A stretch of DNA of 64,000 nt, taken from contig NZ_KZ845671.1 in NCBI RefSeq assembly GCF_003313465.1, positions 62,001 to 126,000 of the forward strand, given 5' to 3'. Below, piece by piece: positions 53,245 through 63,826 of this stretch; position 1 is the first letter of the stretch, and each line of letters begins with the position of its first letter. A program made the translations under genes and the position numbers. A model generated the notes under the pieces. That model searched no databases. It saw nothing but the letters and a program-made list of their open reading frames with translations, and had not been told where the DNA came from. Origin of the DNA: Thermoflavimicrobium daqui. GTDB taxonomy: Bacteria; Bacillota; Bacilli; Thermoactinomycetales; Thermoactinomycetaceae.

Positions 53245-53400
53245 TTGACCACTCCTCATAGCTAAAGACGGGGATTCTTAGTTAACGCTCTAAGGTCCAT
53301 TTCTGCTTCGGATAACTTCCAAGTTAGAGATGTGACATTTACCCTACCATCCCATGCAGTTCTAGGGATTTTGTCTACATGCTCCCGCCTAGTCGGTACC
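53245..53400 (-). ncRNA. Orphan omega-RNA-like sequence (IS200/IS605 right end)
   Basis: Read on the minus strand this is related to the 3' part of the element at 25182-25574: AACTGCATGGGA, AACTTGGAAGTT, CGTTAACTAAGAATCCCC, a GAC..GTC-type end hairpin, and a right end ending GGTCAA at 53245. No tnpA or tnpB is present and the left end is not recognised, so it is a remnant or a stand-alone guide RNA. The DNA just beyond its end, the 3' end of the nuclease gene, would provide the guide. Confidence 0.5.
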
Positions 53401-53428
53401 TATTACACGAGACGGCTCAAATTCGGTT

Positions 53429-53462
53429 TTCCTTTTCTAATGAAGCGGAAAAGGAAAACCGA
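53429..53462. terminator. Hairpin between convergent genes
   Basis: CGGTTTTCCTTTTC pairs with GAAAAGGAAAACCG, a 14-bp stem with no strong T run, just after the wHTH gene on the minus strand. Confidence 0.6.
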
Positions 53463-53467
53463 ATGGG

Positions 53468-53824
53468 TTAGTATTCTTGGGCAGCAAAGGATGCTGCCTT
53501 TTTATTTGGATCCCATTGCTTGGTCACTTCGCGGATATGATCAAGCTTTTTCCAATACTGTTCAATCGCTGCTTTCCCTTCAAGAGTGATACGAATAGTC
53601 GTATGTGGAATTTTTTTGCGGACAAATCTTTTATCGATGACAACATAGCCAGCTTTCTCCAATTTAGAGAGATGACAGGACATATTTCCCTTTGTTAATC
53701 CTGTTACCTCCTGCAAGAAAAGAAATTCAGCCATTGTACAAGCATAAAGAGCACTCATAATCGCTAAGCGAGCTGGTTCATGAATCGTTTTATTAAGCCT
53801 GGCCATCTCTTTAAAAGGCATCAT
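53468..53824 (-). CDS. Winged-helix transcriptional regulator
   Basis: A 118-aa DNA-binding protein of the ArsR/MarR-like 'transcriptional regulator' group: EPARLAIMSALYACTMAEFL, TGLTKGNMSCHLSKLEKAGY, VVIDKRFVRKKIPHTTIRIT. It has two Cys, one within the recognition helix, perhaps chance. No ribosome binding site stands out. A small membrane protein gene lies about 260 bp away on the other strand, a possible target. Confidence 0.8.
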   Translation of the reverse strand: MMPFKEMARLNKTIHEPARLAIMSALYACTMAEFLFLQEVTGLTKGNMSCHLSKLEKAGYVVIDKRFVRKKIPHTTIRITLEGKAAIEQYWKKLDHIREVTKQWDPNKKAASFAAQEY

Positions 53825-54084
53825 AAATTTTATCCCCTTTACAACCTTTTAAATCTTCAACTAGTTTGTATTATAAACCATAAATAATATGAAATAAAGT
53901 CAGATATATCGTGTTGACAAGAGAAATAAGTCAACAATTTACTATCGATGAAATTTTCGAAAAATATACTCGATGTAGATTAAATGAATAATCTACTATC
54001 GTTTTGTATAAGTTCGTTTATAATTCAATTTTAATTAATATAAAATATTATTTTATCATTATAAAATCCATCTAGAAATGGAGT

Positions 54085-54264
54085 TTGATAGGCGATGTCT
54101 ATATCGGAGTTTTTGATGTGCTCATAGTCGTACCTATGGGATTTGTAGCATCGAGTTCTTTAACTGGAAATAGCTTAGTTGCTATTTTTATAGGTTATAC
54201 CGCATTTACTTTGTTTGGATTTTGTTTTCCTGTTAAGAGAAATAGGGAGAAAGTGGCTCTTTGA
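54085..54264 (+). CDS. Small membrane protein or remnant
   Basis: A 59-codon frame from TTG 54085 with two hydrophobic segments (VFDVLIVVPMGFVA and SLVAIFIGYTAFTLFGFCFP) and a basic tail. The ribosome binding site (GGAG) is too near, so this may be the end of a lost membrane protein gene. Confidence 0.35.
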   Translation: MIGDVYIGVFDVLIVVPMGFVASSSLTGNSLVAIFIGYTAFTLFGFCFPVKRNREKVAL

Positions 54265-54409
54265 TTCAATAAAACTGCTTGTAAAGATGTGTCCCCTGTG
54301 GTCACTTGTTTGCAAGAACAAGGATACAGGGGATGTTTTATGTTCTCTTTCCCGCATTGTTGCCTTCGTTGTTAATCTTACAGAGATTAGCTATAATAAA
54401 AATAATTTC

Positions 54410-54586
54410 TTAATTTTTATCAACATATTTCACATGAGAAATCTGTTGTTTAACCTGTTTTCGAATAGCTTTGAGGTAAATTTGACGTAGCTCTGTTTGC
54501 TCTTTAAATTCTTCCGCAGTAAGCCCTTCTGCTTTTCTCTTTTTAGCTAAGTCATTGAGACGCTGAATTAACTTTTGATCGATCAT
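54410..54586 (-). CDS. ynzC: DUF896 protein (YnzC-like)
   Basis: A 58-aa helical-hairpin protein from ATG 54586 after AAGGAG. The sequence IDQKLIQRLNDLAKKRKAEG, LTAEEFKEQTELRQIYLKAI, RKQVKQQISHVKYVD matches DUF896/YnzC closely. In B. subtilis ynzC lies in the SOS-controlled yneA-yneB-ynzC operon. Here it is divergent from a yneB-like gene. Function unknown. Confidence 0.88.
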   Translation of the reverse strand: MIDQKLIQRLNDLAKKRKAEGLTAEEFKEQTELRQIYLKAIRKQVKQQISHVKYVDKN

Positions 54587-54771
54587 GTAAAAACCAACTC
54601 CTTCGTTCTGAATGTATTCTATTCTAACATGGAAAGGTTGGCAAGATAGAGTTGACTCTATTATGAGATTGTGATCGGAAGTTGCTGATCGTTTTTATAT
54701 GATAGTAAGTTCGTATATGTATCGCTATACGGAAGAGACAGCCCAAATATAGGAAGGAAATTGGGGATTAA

Positions 54772-56504
<1,733 letters not shown>

Positions 56505-56510
56505 TCAAAT

Positions 56511-56550
56511 AAAGAGGGTCCTCCACTTGGGGAACCCTCTTTATTTTTAT
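56511..56550. terminator. Bidirectional terminator
   Basis: AAAGAGGGT (56511-56519) pairs with ACCCTCTTT (56534-56542), with A and T runs. Confidence 0.85.
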
Positions 56551-56783
56551 TTATTCTCTACGGACTCATTAAGCGTATAGTACACGATTTTATCAGTAGG
56601 AATGACAGTAGTAGAATTTTTGTGATAGGAGATATTGGGATTCGTTTTGCGTTTGTGTATGATTTGCGACTGAGGTCCAGCTGTTTTCAATTTGTCAAAG
56701 ACGGTCATTGCTTCTTTACCAGAAAAAGTAAGAGGCTTTTCTTTTCCAACAAAATAAATGTTTAAAGATACTTGTTTCATCAT
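56547..56783 (-). CDS. Hypothetical 78-aa protein
   Basis: A beta-rich small protein (KQVSLNIYFVGKEKPLTFSG, KEAMTVFDKLKTAGPQSQII). I see no ribosome binding site before ATG 56783, but the sequence is protein-like and ends at a shared terminator. No family recognised. Confidence 0.55.
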   Translation of the reverse strand: MMKQVSLNIYFVGKEKPLTFSGKEAMTVFDKLKTAGPQSQIIHKRKTNPNISYHKNSTTVIPTDKIVYYTLNESVENK

Positions 56784-57179
56784 TTTAGTATTCTATGGAT
56801 CAGCTTGTATACAATCATATATTCCTAATATTCCGATGATTATATACAATGCATGATCCTTGTAGAATAACCTCCTTAAATAGAATTGTTTTTTGCTATA
56901 AAGTTCAGCTTCCCTTATCTTTTTTTGATTAAACATCTAATTTGTTACAGGAATTTGAAAAGGAAAAAATGGATAAGAAAGAAGGGGCTTGTCTGTGAGA
57001 AGTTACCAACCACCGATGTTGAATATGAATTGTTGATTAATGATCAAGAAGATTCAGAAGTGAATTTGGAACTTATAGTGAAGGGGAAATAAAAACGAGT
57101 GTCCATGTTGTCATTATAAAATGGGATGGGAATGAAGAGAAAATTTTACTAAAGCGAACTAAATAGGTTTTCATTGATA
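56784..57179. other. Intergenic region with a remnant frame
   Basis: A frame ending at 57092 (CEKLPTTDVEYELLINDQED, SEVNLELIVKG) and another ending near 57165 (VHVVIIKWDGNEEKILLKRT) look like pieces of a small degraded gene. Neither has a good start. Confidence 0.35.
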
Positions 57180-57229
57180 AAAAGGCTGTTCAATTAGACA
57201 AGATCCTTTCTAATTGAATAGCCTTTTTT
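57180..57229. terminator. Terminator
   Basis: AAAAGGCTGTTCAATTAGA pairs with TCTAATTGAATAGCCTTTT, with A and T runs; it can end the symporter operon on the minus strand. Confidence 0.9.
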
Positions 57230-57242
57230 AGAAATAAATAAA

Positions 57243-58745
57243 TTATTCAGCACCAATTCCTGTGTTGGAGCGCACATATAATTCTGTGTATTTTTGCTGG
57301 TCTTCTTTTTTGCTTAAAAGTGTTCCGATGATTGCTCCTAGGAAGCCAAGCGGTACAGAAAGGATGGCTGGATTCTTAAGTGGGAATAGGGCTTGTTCAG
57401 GCTCCATGACATTCGGGCTAATTAATACGAGTACAATGGAACTAATTAATCCTGCTAGCATTCCGGTGACGGCACCTGCCGTATTAAAGCGCTTCCAAAA
57501 AAGGCTAAATAAGATGACGGGAAGATTAGCACTAGCAGCTACAGCAAAAGCAAGCGAAACGAGAAATGCCACATTTTGATCTTTGGCTAGTAAGGCTAAG
57601 ATAATCGAAGCAACTCCGACTCCGACAGAAGCCCATTTAGCGACCCGAATTTGCTCTTGTTCGGTTGCTTTTCCACCACGAAGTACGTTGGAGTAAAAAT
57701 CATGGGCGAAGGCACCTGCGGCTGAGATGACAAGTCCAGCTACTACCGCTAAAATGGTCGCAAACGCCACTGCTGCAATGAATGCAAGGAAGAAGCTTCC
57801 ACCTAACGCTTCAGCTAAGAGTGGGGCAGCCATGTTTCCAGCTTGATCGGCTGCTTTAATTTTATCAGGACCAACCAATAATGCTGCACCAAATCCAAGG
57901 AAAGTTGTCATAATATAAAAGGCTCCGATAATAAACATCGCCCAGACAACCGAAGTACGGGCTTCCTTCGCTGTTGGAACGGTATAAAAACGAATCAGAA
58001 TGTGGGGAAGTCCAGCAGTACCAGCAAGAAGCGCTAAACCTAATGAAATATTCTCTAAAGGATTTTTGTAAAGAAGTCCAGGCTCGAGAAAATGTTGACC
58101 AAATTTTGTGGAAACTTGATTAAACATCTCTACCATACTAAATCCATATTGACCTAAAACAAGGAGACTAAGCAAAATGGTGCCTGCCATGAGAAGGACG
58201 GCTTTAACAATTTGAACCCACGTAGTTGCTAACATACCACCAAGAACCACATATAAAATCATTAAGATTCCAATCACAATAATAGAGACTTCGTAATCAA
58301 TATTTAAGAGCAACTTAACAATGGCACCCGCTCCAACCAATTGGGCAATCATATAAAAAGTAGAGATAGCAATCGTATTTAAAGCGGCTACCGAACGAAC
58401 CGGTTTGCTTTTCATTCGATAAGCTAACATATCAGCGAGGGTATAACGTCCTGAGTTCCGAAGAGGTTCGGCAACGATGATCAGAACGACGAGATAAGCT
58501 ACTAACCAACCGACTGAATAAAGAAAGCCATCAAAGCCACCTAATGCGATCAGTCCAGCAATCCCTAGAAAAGAAGCAGCACTCATGTAATCACCTGCGA
58601 TGGCAATTCCATTTTGCCAACCTGATATCTTTCGACCTGCAGCATAAAAGTCGGAGGTTGTTTGTGTTCGTTTGGAAGCCCAATAAGTAATGAGAAGTGT
58701 TAGTAAAACAATGGCTAGAAAGAGAGCGAATGCGGTGATATTCAT
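57243..58745 (-). CDS. Sodium:solute symporter, acetate (ActP) type
   Basis: A 500-aa transporter with about 13 helices. The start of the SSS family, [20 protein letters not shown] then [11 protein letters not shown], and [20 protein letters not shown] are typical of ActP/YwcA-type monocarboxylate (acetate, pyruvate) symporters. It overlaps its DUF485 partner gene by 4 nt, as in actP-yjcH operons. No regulator is adjacent. Confidence 0.9.
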   Translation of the reverse strand: MNITAFALFLAIVLLTLLITYWASKRTQTTSDFYAAGRKISGWQNGIAIAGDYMSAASFLGIAGLIALGGFDGFLYSVGWLVAYLVVLIIVAEPLRNSGRYTLADMLAYRMKSKPVRSVAALNTIAISTFYMIAQLVGAGAIVKLLLNIDYEVSIIVIGILMILYVVLGGMLATTWVQIVKAVLLMAGTILLSLLVLGQYGFSMVEMFNQVSTKFGQHFLEPGLLYKNPLENISLGLALLAGTAGLPHILIRFYTVPTAKEARTSVVWAMFIIGAFYIMTTFLGFGAALLVGPDKIKAADQAGNMAAPLLAEALGGSFFLAFIAAVAFATILAVVAGLVISAAGAFAHDFYSNVLRGGKATEQEQIRVAKWASVGVGVASIILALLAKDQNVAFLVSLAFAVAASANLPVILFSLFWKRFNTAGAVTGMLAGLISSIVLVLISPNVMEPEQALFPLKNPAILSVPLGFLGAIIGTLLSKKEDQQKYTELYVRSNTGIGAE

Positions 58746-59074
58746 TCAGCTACCTCCTTTTTTCGCTTAATTTCTTCGATTAATTGATCCGTTTTATTGG
58801 CATGTCTGACATATAAAATTGCTAGAATCCAAGCCATGAAAAATTGGGATAATGCAAATAGATAAGCTCCATTAAGAGAGTCAACAATTTTATTGTTCAA
58901 AAATTTAAAATATCCGGTAAAGAATGGTAATGCGAAGTAGTATAGAATGAAGAAAATAGAGGATAAGATGATGAAGCGCTTTTTTTTCCGCATTAAAGTT
59001 TGGAACTCTTCAGATGAGGCAATTGATTCCCAATCCGGCTGAGTGGATTGCTTTTTCTCATCCATTGATGACAA
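58742..59074 (-). CDS. DUF485 membrane protein (YwcB/YjcH-like)
   Basis: A 110-aa protein with two helices, the usual partner of ActP-type symporters. [35 protein letters not shown] and the end [20 protein letters not shown] fit DUF485. First gene of the two-gene operon; ATG follows AAAGGAGG. Confidence 0.9.
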   Translation of the reverse strand: MSSMDEKKQSTQPDWESIASSEEFQTLMRKKKRFIILSSIFFILYYFALPFFTGYFKFLNNKIVDSLNGAYLFALSQFFMAWILAILYVRHANKTDQLIEEIKRKKEVAE

Positions 59075-59492
59075 AACCTCCTTTAGCTTATGAACATTTT
59101 TTGTCTAAGTTCTTATTCACAAATATATCACAAAAAAACCTCTATTGTATATTATTATTAAAATATTTTATATAAAATCATTTATATTATGATTGTTAAT
59201 ATATTATCAAATTAATTCTCTTATGATTTTTCCTTTGCGTCTAAATTAAGGGGAATAAGGAGAGAGACCTTATACAAACTCATCGATCATTGAAGCTTTT
59301 GAATGGCTGGGTACTTTGGATGATCATAGTATTGTTTTCGCTTGAGTTCCACCATTGAATGAACCTAATATAATTCTCTATTAATTGTGTTAAAAGTAGG
59401 TAGATATTTTGATTAAACTTTCTTGACTTTGATCAGTCAATCGATTACTCTATATATGAATAAATTATTTTTTTATTCATCAAATCATAGAA
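59075..59492. other. Divergent intergenic region with TetR operator
   Basis: AT-rich, no gene. Near its right end TTGACT (59423-59428) and AGTCAA (59435-59440) form an inverted repeat spaced 6 bp that overlaps the probable -35 of the TetR gene, a likely autorepression site. A promoter for the symporter operon must lie near 59080-59200 on the minus strand, but I cannot choose one. Confidence 0.5.
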
Positions 59493-60116
59493 ATGAGTGA
59501 GACAGTGGGGAAAAAATTTTCTGAAAGAGAAAGGGATTATATTCGTCAGAAACTGATACAAGAAGGAAAAAAGTTGTTTGAAGCGTTTGGTTTAAGAAAA
59601 ACGAGTATTGAAGACCTTACAAAAGCAGCAGGTATTGCACAAGGAACCTTTTATTCCTTCTTTAATTCAAAAGAAGAGCTATATTTTGAAATTGTCGAAG
59701 TGGAAGAAGAGAACATTCGCCAAACTTTATTCAATGAATCTTTTCTACAAGGACCAGTAACGAAAGAAAGCTTGAAGCAATTTTTGGGTCACTCTATTAC
59801 GATGATTGAACAACACCCGATTTTTCGCCAAATGTATGAGCAAGAGTTATTGGAGCAATTAATACGAAAATTGCCACCAGAAAAGCTGGAGAAGCATGCA
59901 AATCAGGATACAGAATGGGCATTACCTTTAATTCAACACTGGCAAAATTCAGATTGGATCATCGATTTAGATCCAAAAATAATTATAAGTATGATTCGGG
60001 CATTGATTATTTTAACGTTACAAAAACAAATGATTGGTGAAGAATTATATAAACCTACGATTGAGTTTTATATTGATATGTTAGCGGAGAGACTGATACG
60101 AAAGGAAGCGAAGTAG
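59493..60116 (+). CDS. TetR-family regulator
   Basis: A 207-aa regulator. HTH at about 12-58 (IRQKLIQEGKKLFEAFGLRK, TSIEDLTKAAGIAQGTFYSF). It lacks a strong ribosome binding site. It is followed within 3 bp by an ABC exporter cassette, so it is the first gene of that operon and probably its repressor via the TTGACT/AGTCAA site. Confidence 0.86.
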   Translation: MSETVGKKFSERERDYIRQKLIQEGKKLFEAFGLRKTSIEDLTKAAGIAQGTFYSFFNSKEELYFEIVEVEEENIRQTLFNESFLQGPVTKESLKQFLGHSITMIEQHPIFRQMYEQELLEQLIRKLPPEKLEKHANQDTEWALPLIQHWQNSDWIIDLDPKIIISMIRALIILTLQKQMIGEELYKPTIEFYIDMLAERLIRKEAK

Positions 60117-60119
60117 ATC

Positions 60120-60974
60120 ATGATTCAGGTTCGTGATCTGGTTTATCGTTACCCAGGAAATAATGTGAACACATTAAAAGGGCTTAACTTCTCTATTAAA
60201 AAAGGGGAGATATTTGGTTTTCTTGGACCATCAGGGGCAGGGAAAAGCACCACTCAAAAAATATTAATTGGCATTTTAAAGAACTACCAAGGTAATGTGA
60301 TAGTACAAGGGACAGAGCTAAATACAGTACGATCTGATTATTATGAAAAGATAGGAATTGCTTTTGAATTTCCTAACTTTTACTCTCGATTTACAGCCTT
60401 GGAGAATTTATCTTTTTTTCGTTCTCTTTATGCTTATGATACCGAAGAACCTCAAGAGCTCTTAAAACGAGTAGGTTTAGAAAATCACGGGAATACCAAA
60501 GTGGCAAGCTTATCCAAAGGGATGAAAACCCGTTTAAACTTATGTCGTTCCCTTCTCAATCGACCTGAGATTTTGTTTCTGGATGAGCCTACTTCTGGTT
60601 TGGATCCAACCAATTCACGGATGGTTAAAGATATACTGCTGGAAAAGAAGGATCAAGGCAAGACAATCATTATTACTACACATCATATGAATGTAGCCGA
60701 GGAAATTTGTGATCGTGTAGCTTTTATTGTAGATGGTCAAATTTGTCTGATTGATTCTCCTCGGGAATTGAAACTACGTCAAGGTAAGAAATCATTAAAA
60801 GTAGAGTATAAAGAGGAGTACATGGTAAAAACAGCAGAGTTTCCGCTTAAGAAAATTGGTGAAAATAGAGATTTCCTCGAATTAATTCAAAAGAAAAAAA
60901 TAGAAACGATGCATACCCAAGAGACAACATTGGAACAGATTTTTATTAATGTGACAGGTAGGTCTTTATCATGA
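60120..60974 (+). CDS. ABC exporter ATP-binding protein
   Basis: A 284-aa ATPase. Walker A GPSGAGKSTT near 38, Q-loop region AFEFPNF, signature ASLSKGMKTRLN near 128, Walker B LLNRPEILFLDEPTSGLD, switch His in TTHHM. Works with the two membrane proteins encoded next to export an unknown compound, possibly a drug. Translation is coupled to the following gene (4-nt overlap). Confidence 0.93.
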   Translation: MIQVRDLVYRYPGNNVNTLKGLNFSIKKGEIFGFLGPSGAGKSTTQKILIGILKNYQGNVIVQGTELNTVRSDYYEKIGIAFEFPNFYSRFTALENLSFFRSLYAYDTEEPQELLKRVGLENHGNTKVASLSKGMKTRLNLCRSLLNRPEILFLDEPTSGLDPTNSRMVKDILLEKKDQGKTIIITTHHMNVAEEICDRVAFIVDGQICLIDSPRELKLRQGKKSLKVEYKEEYMVKTAEFPLKKIGENRDFLELIQKKKIETMHTQETTLEQIFINVTGRSLS

Positions 60975-61678
60975 GTAGAAGAGCAGCGAAGCTTTTGAAT
61001 GATATACGATTTCAGTGGAGACATGGCTTTTATTTTGCATACTTTGTTGTGACTGTTATGTATATTTGTTTGCTTTCACTCGTACCAGAGTCAGTTCAAT
61101 CTACTGTTTCGGTGCTCATTCTTTTGTCAGACCCTAGTGTACTGGGTTATTTTTTTATTGGCGGTATTGTGTTGTTAGAGAGAGGGCAAAATATCATGGA
61201 GAACTTATTTGTTACTCCATTGAGACTATCTGAGTACTTATGGGCGAAAGCCACTTCGTTGCCCCTACTTTCATTAGGGAGTAGCCTCCTAATACACAGA
61301 TCTGTGGGGGATTTTAACCATTATTCATGGTATTTGATCATTGGAGTGGGATTAACTTCTGTTTTTTTTACTTTGTTTGGCTTAGGAGTAGCTGTTCGGC
61401 ATAAAACATTAAATGGTTTTTTTCTTTCTTCGATTTTCTATACGACCCTTTTTTTTGTCCCTTTGCTTGGATATTTAAACATCGTTGAAACGCCTCTCTA
61501 TTACTTGTTGCCTACACAAGCTTCTTTGGAACTTATACAGGCTAGTTTACAACCGATTGCCATCAGTAAAGGAATAGGTTTTATTTTTCTTTTATTGATT
61601 TGGATATGGATTGCCTATCATTGGGCTTATCGGTCATTTCAAAAGTATGTGATAAAAAATATCGGGGGTGGGAGCTAA
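60971..61678 (+). CDS. ABC exporter membrane subunit 1
   Basis: A 235-aa ABC-2 type permease with about six helices; ENLFVTPLRLSEYLWAKATS is the cytoplasmic coupling helix region. It overlaps both neighbours by a few nt (TAATG at the 3' end), so all four genes form one operon. Half-size compared with usual ABC-2 proteins, hence the need for two. Confidence 0.88.
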   Translation: MSRRAAKLLNDIRFQWRHGFYFAYFVVTVMYICLLSLVPESVQSTVSVLILLSDPSVLGYFFIGGIVLLERGQNIMENLFVTPLRLSEYLWAKATSLPLLSLGSSLLIHRSVGDFNHYSWYLIIGVGLTSVFFTLFGLGVAVRHKTLNGFFLSSIFYTTLFFVPLLGYLNIVETPLYYLLPTQASLELIQASLQPIAISKGIGFIFLLLIWIWIAYHWAYRSFQKYVIKNIGGGS

Positions 61679-62400
61679 TGCGTCGCTACTCCTCACTACT
61701 TTTAGCCGATGTCAAAAATATTCGTCGCGATCCAATGCTAATCTTGGCTACAATGGGCCCGGTTGTGATGGCAGTCGTTTTTCGTTTCGTCGTACCTATT
61801 TTGTCCGATTGGCTTGAACAGTCTATGCACTTCCGATTATCCGATTATTACGAATTAATACTGGTGATCATTTTACAATTGGTACCACTAATGTTAGGAA
61901 TGATTGTAGGCTATGTGATGCTCGATGAAAGAGATGAACAGTTAATTCAACTTTTTGCAGTAACTCCTCTACGCAAATCGGGTTATCTCTGGATTCGTTT
62001 GATAGTCCCTATGGTGATTACACTGTTTTTTACTGTTTTTTTGATATACTTTGTAGATCTTATGCCAGTTGATTGGCGAACACTCTTATTGTTCCTCCCT
62101 TTTCAACTATTGTTGACACCGATATTTGCTTTGTTGCTCGTTGGTTTTGCAGCGAATAAAGTAGAGGGGCTTGCATTTACCAAGGGAGCAGGTATCCTTG
62201 TTCTTGTCCCACTTATCGCCTATTTTGTCAAATGGCCTTGGCAACTTATGGTGGGTATTTTTCCAACATACTGGTCAAGTAAAGTCTTTTTTGTCGAAGG
62301 ACAAGGTGGGGGCACTTGGTTTTTTTGGGGGATGGGAATTTTGGTGCATTTGGTGCTTTTTTGGTATTGTTATGTAAAATTTGAGGAGAGAGTTGATTGA
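61678..62400 (+). CDS. ABC exporter membrane subunit 2
   Basis: A 240-aa permease, ATG 61678 overlapping the previous stop. Six helices; LFAVTPLRKSGYLWIRLIVP mirrors the coupling region of subunit 1 (VTPLRLSEYLW), so the two arose by duplication and form a heterodimer. Confidence 0.88.
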   Translation: MRRYSSLLLADVKNIRRDPMLILATMGPVVMAVVFRFVVPILSDWLEQSMHFRLSDYYELILVIILQLVPLMLGMIVGYVMLDERDEQLIQLFAVTPLRKSGYLWIRLIVPMVITLFFTVFLIYFVDLMPVDWRTLLLFLPFQLLLTPIFALLLVGFAANKVEGLAFTKGAGILVLVPLIAYFVKWPWQLMVGIFPTYWSSKVFFVEGQGGGTWFFWGMGILVHLVLFWYCYVKFEERVD

Positions 62401-62544
62401 GTGCAGGTGATTAGTCTCAAAGTTATGTAAAGTAGTTCATAAAAGACATTAACACAATGTTTGAAAATATAAATTAATCTTATAGTACAAGTAAAAATAT
62501 AAAGTACAATTAAATAAAGAACGATGTCGTTTAGGAGGAGTATG

Positions 62545-62874
62545 ATGTTAAAGTTCGATGCAGAAAAACTAAGAGATATTTTGATCCATGAAGAGGGGTA
62601 TAAAGATAACGAAGCAGATGCAATGAAACATGCATTACCCAAGTTAAATAGCAAGTTACAGAAGTATTTAGACCAATGGATGGAGGATCGCACCGTTTCC
62701 GAGGAGCTAAATATCGAAGGGGTAACTTTAAAAATAATCATGGAGAAACGTAGAATTGGTTTTTGTAGTGCATTGATATTTATGAATGTTTATATTGATA
62801 AACCCGAATTAGCTAAGAAATTTCTAAAAAGACCCATCTTTCATCGAGGTAAACCTCATAGAAAAAGATCTTAA
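62545..62874 (+). CDS. Hypothetical protein, pair with HExxH protein
   Basis: A 109-aa charged protein; ATG 62545 is 6 nt after AGGAGG (ATG 62542 is also possible). Sequence FDAEKLRDILIHEEGYKDNE, ADAMKHALPKLNSKLQKYLD, NIEGVTLKIIMEKRRIGFCS. I know no family. It precedes the HExxH gene by 29 bp on the same strand, so the two are probably co-expressed. Confidence 0.6.
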   Translation: MLKFDAEKLRDILIHEEGYKDNEADAMKHALPKLNSKLQKYLDQWMEDRTVSEELNIEGVTLKIIMEKRRIGFCSALIFMNVYIDKPELAKKFLKRPIFHRGKPHRKRS

Positions 62875-62903
62875 ACCTTTATCCTTTATGATGAGGTATA
62901 AAT

Positions 62904-63671
62904 ATGAGGCGATTTTTAAATAGATTGATTAGAAGTAAAAAATATCCTGCTATTTTTCACAGTAGTAATTGGAAGAGATCTTCTTATAATGAGAGATTAG
63001 AGGCATTGACAAAGCTGGAAGAAGAGTTTGCGAGAAAACAGGGGAGGGAATCTTGTCCTGTTAAAGAGGATGATACTTTGGATTTTTATGAATGTGGTTA
63101 CTATGATCCGAACGAAAAAGCCATTTATATTAATTCGAAACATTTAGAGGATCATCAGGACTATAGTTATCTGAATTATCTTGCTGTAGAAACGATTATT
63201 CATGAAGGAAGACATGCGTATCAAGATCATTGTATTGAAGCTGGACTGCATGATGATAAAGAAGAGTTGCAAAAATGGATAGAAAATGACATTGATTACT
63301 ATGAGGATCCGCCCTTTCTGTATCGATTTCAAATACTTGAAAGAGATGCTAATGACTATGCGAATATTGAAACAGATAGGATTTTTGAGAGTTTAGAAAA
63401 AGAATTTGGAGAAAATGTAGGTTATAGTGATTATGTCTGGGAATGGAGAGAAGAAGAAAGAGAAACGTTAACAGAAGCTGCTATGATAGAGTATGGTGAG
63501 AATTTTATTCAGAAAATTGATGAACGTGTACGTGAAAAATACTTAGCGATGGGGCTTGGTGAGGAAACAGAGACCGAAAATCTTAAAGAGAGACAGAATC
63601 TGATGAGTGAAGAATCGGAAGAAAAGCCAGAGGAAGAACCAGAAGAAGAGACGGAAAATGAAAGTTTGTAA
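62904..63671 (+). CDS. HExxH metalloprotease-like protein
   Basis: A 255-aa protein with no signal peptide. The motif ETIIHEGRHAYQDH near residue 97 is a zinc-protease HExxH, and LERDANDYA about 50 residues on could give the third ligand, a gluzincin-like layout. The last ~45 residues are very acidic and repetitive (EESEEKPEEEPEEE). With the small upstream gene it could be a toxin/partner pair or a phage-derived peptidase; neither is shown. Confidence 0.65.
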   Translation: MRRFLNRLIRSKKYPAIFHSSNWKRSSYNERLEALTKLEEEFARKQGRESCPVKEDDTLDFYECGYYDPNEKAIYINSKHLEDHQDYSYLNYLAVETIIHEGRHAYQDHCIEAGLHDDKEELQKWIENDIDYYEDPPFLYRFQILERDANDYANIETDRIFESLEKEFGENVGYSDYVWEWREEERETLTEAAMIEYGENFIQKIDERVREKYLAMGLGEETETENLKERQNLMSEESEEKPEEEPEEETENESL

Positions 63672-63732
63672 GGGATATAGGAATTAAAAAGATATATTGT
63701 AATTCGAACCAAAAATAAATCGTTCAACATCA

Positions 63733-63775
63733 TAACTAAAAAGGGTTGATCATTTAGATCAACCCTTTTTAGTTA
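63733..63775. terminator. Strong bidirectional terminator
   Basis: A perfect 19-bp stem (TAACTAAAAAGGGTTGATC paired with GATCAACCCTTTTTAGTTA) around ATTTA, with A and T runs for both strands. Confidence 0.9.
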
Positions 63776-63826
63776 TATTTGTTTTAATTAGGGATATAAT
63801 AGTATATTATTATAACTTACTTCAAA

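Noticed and set aside
54587-54771. LexA box between ynzC and yneB
   Set aside because: Only CGTATA..TATACG symmetry is seen; no CGAAC-N4-GTTCG pattern.
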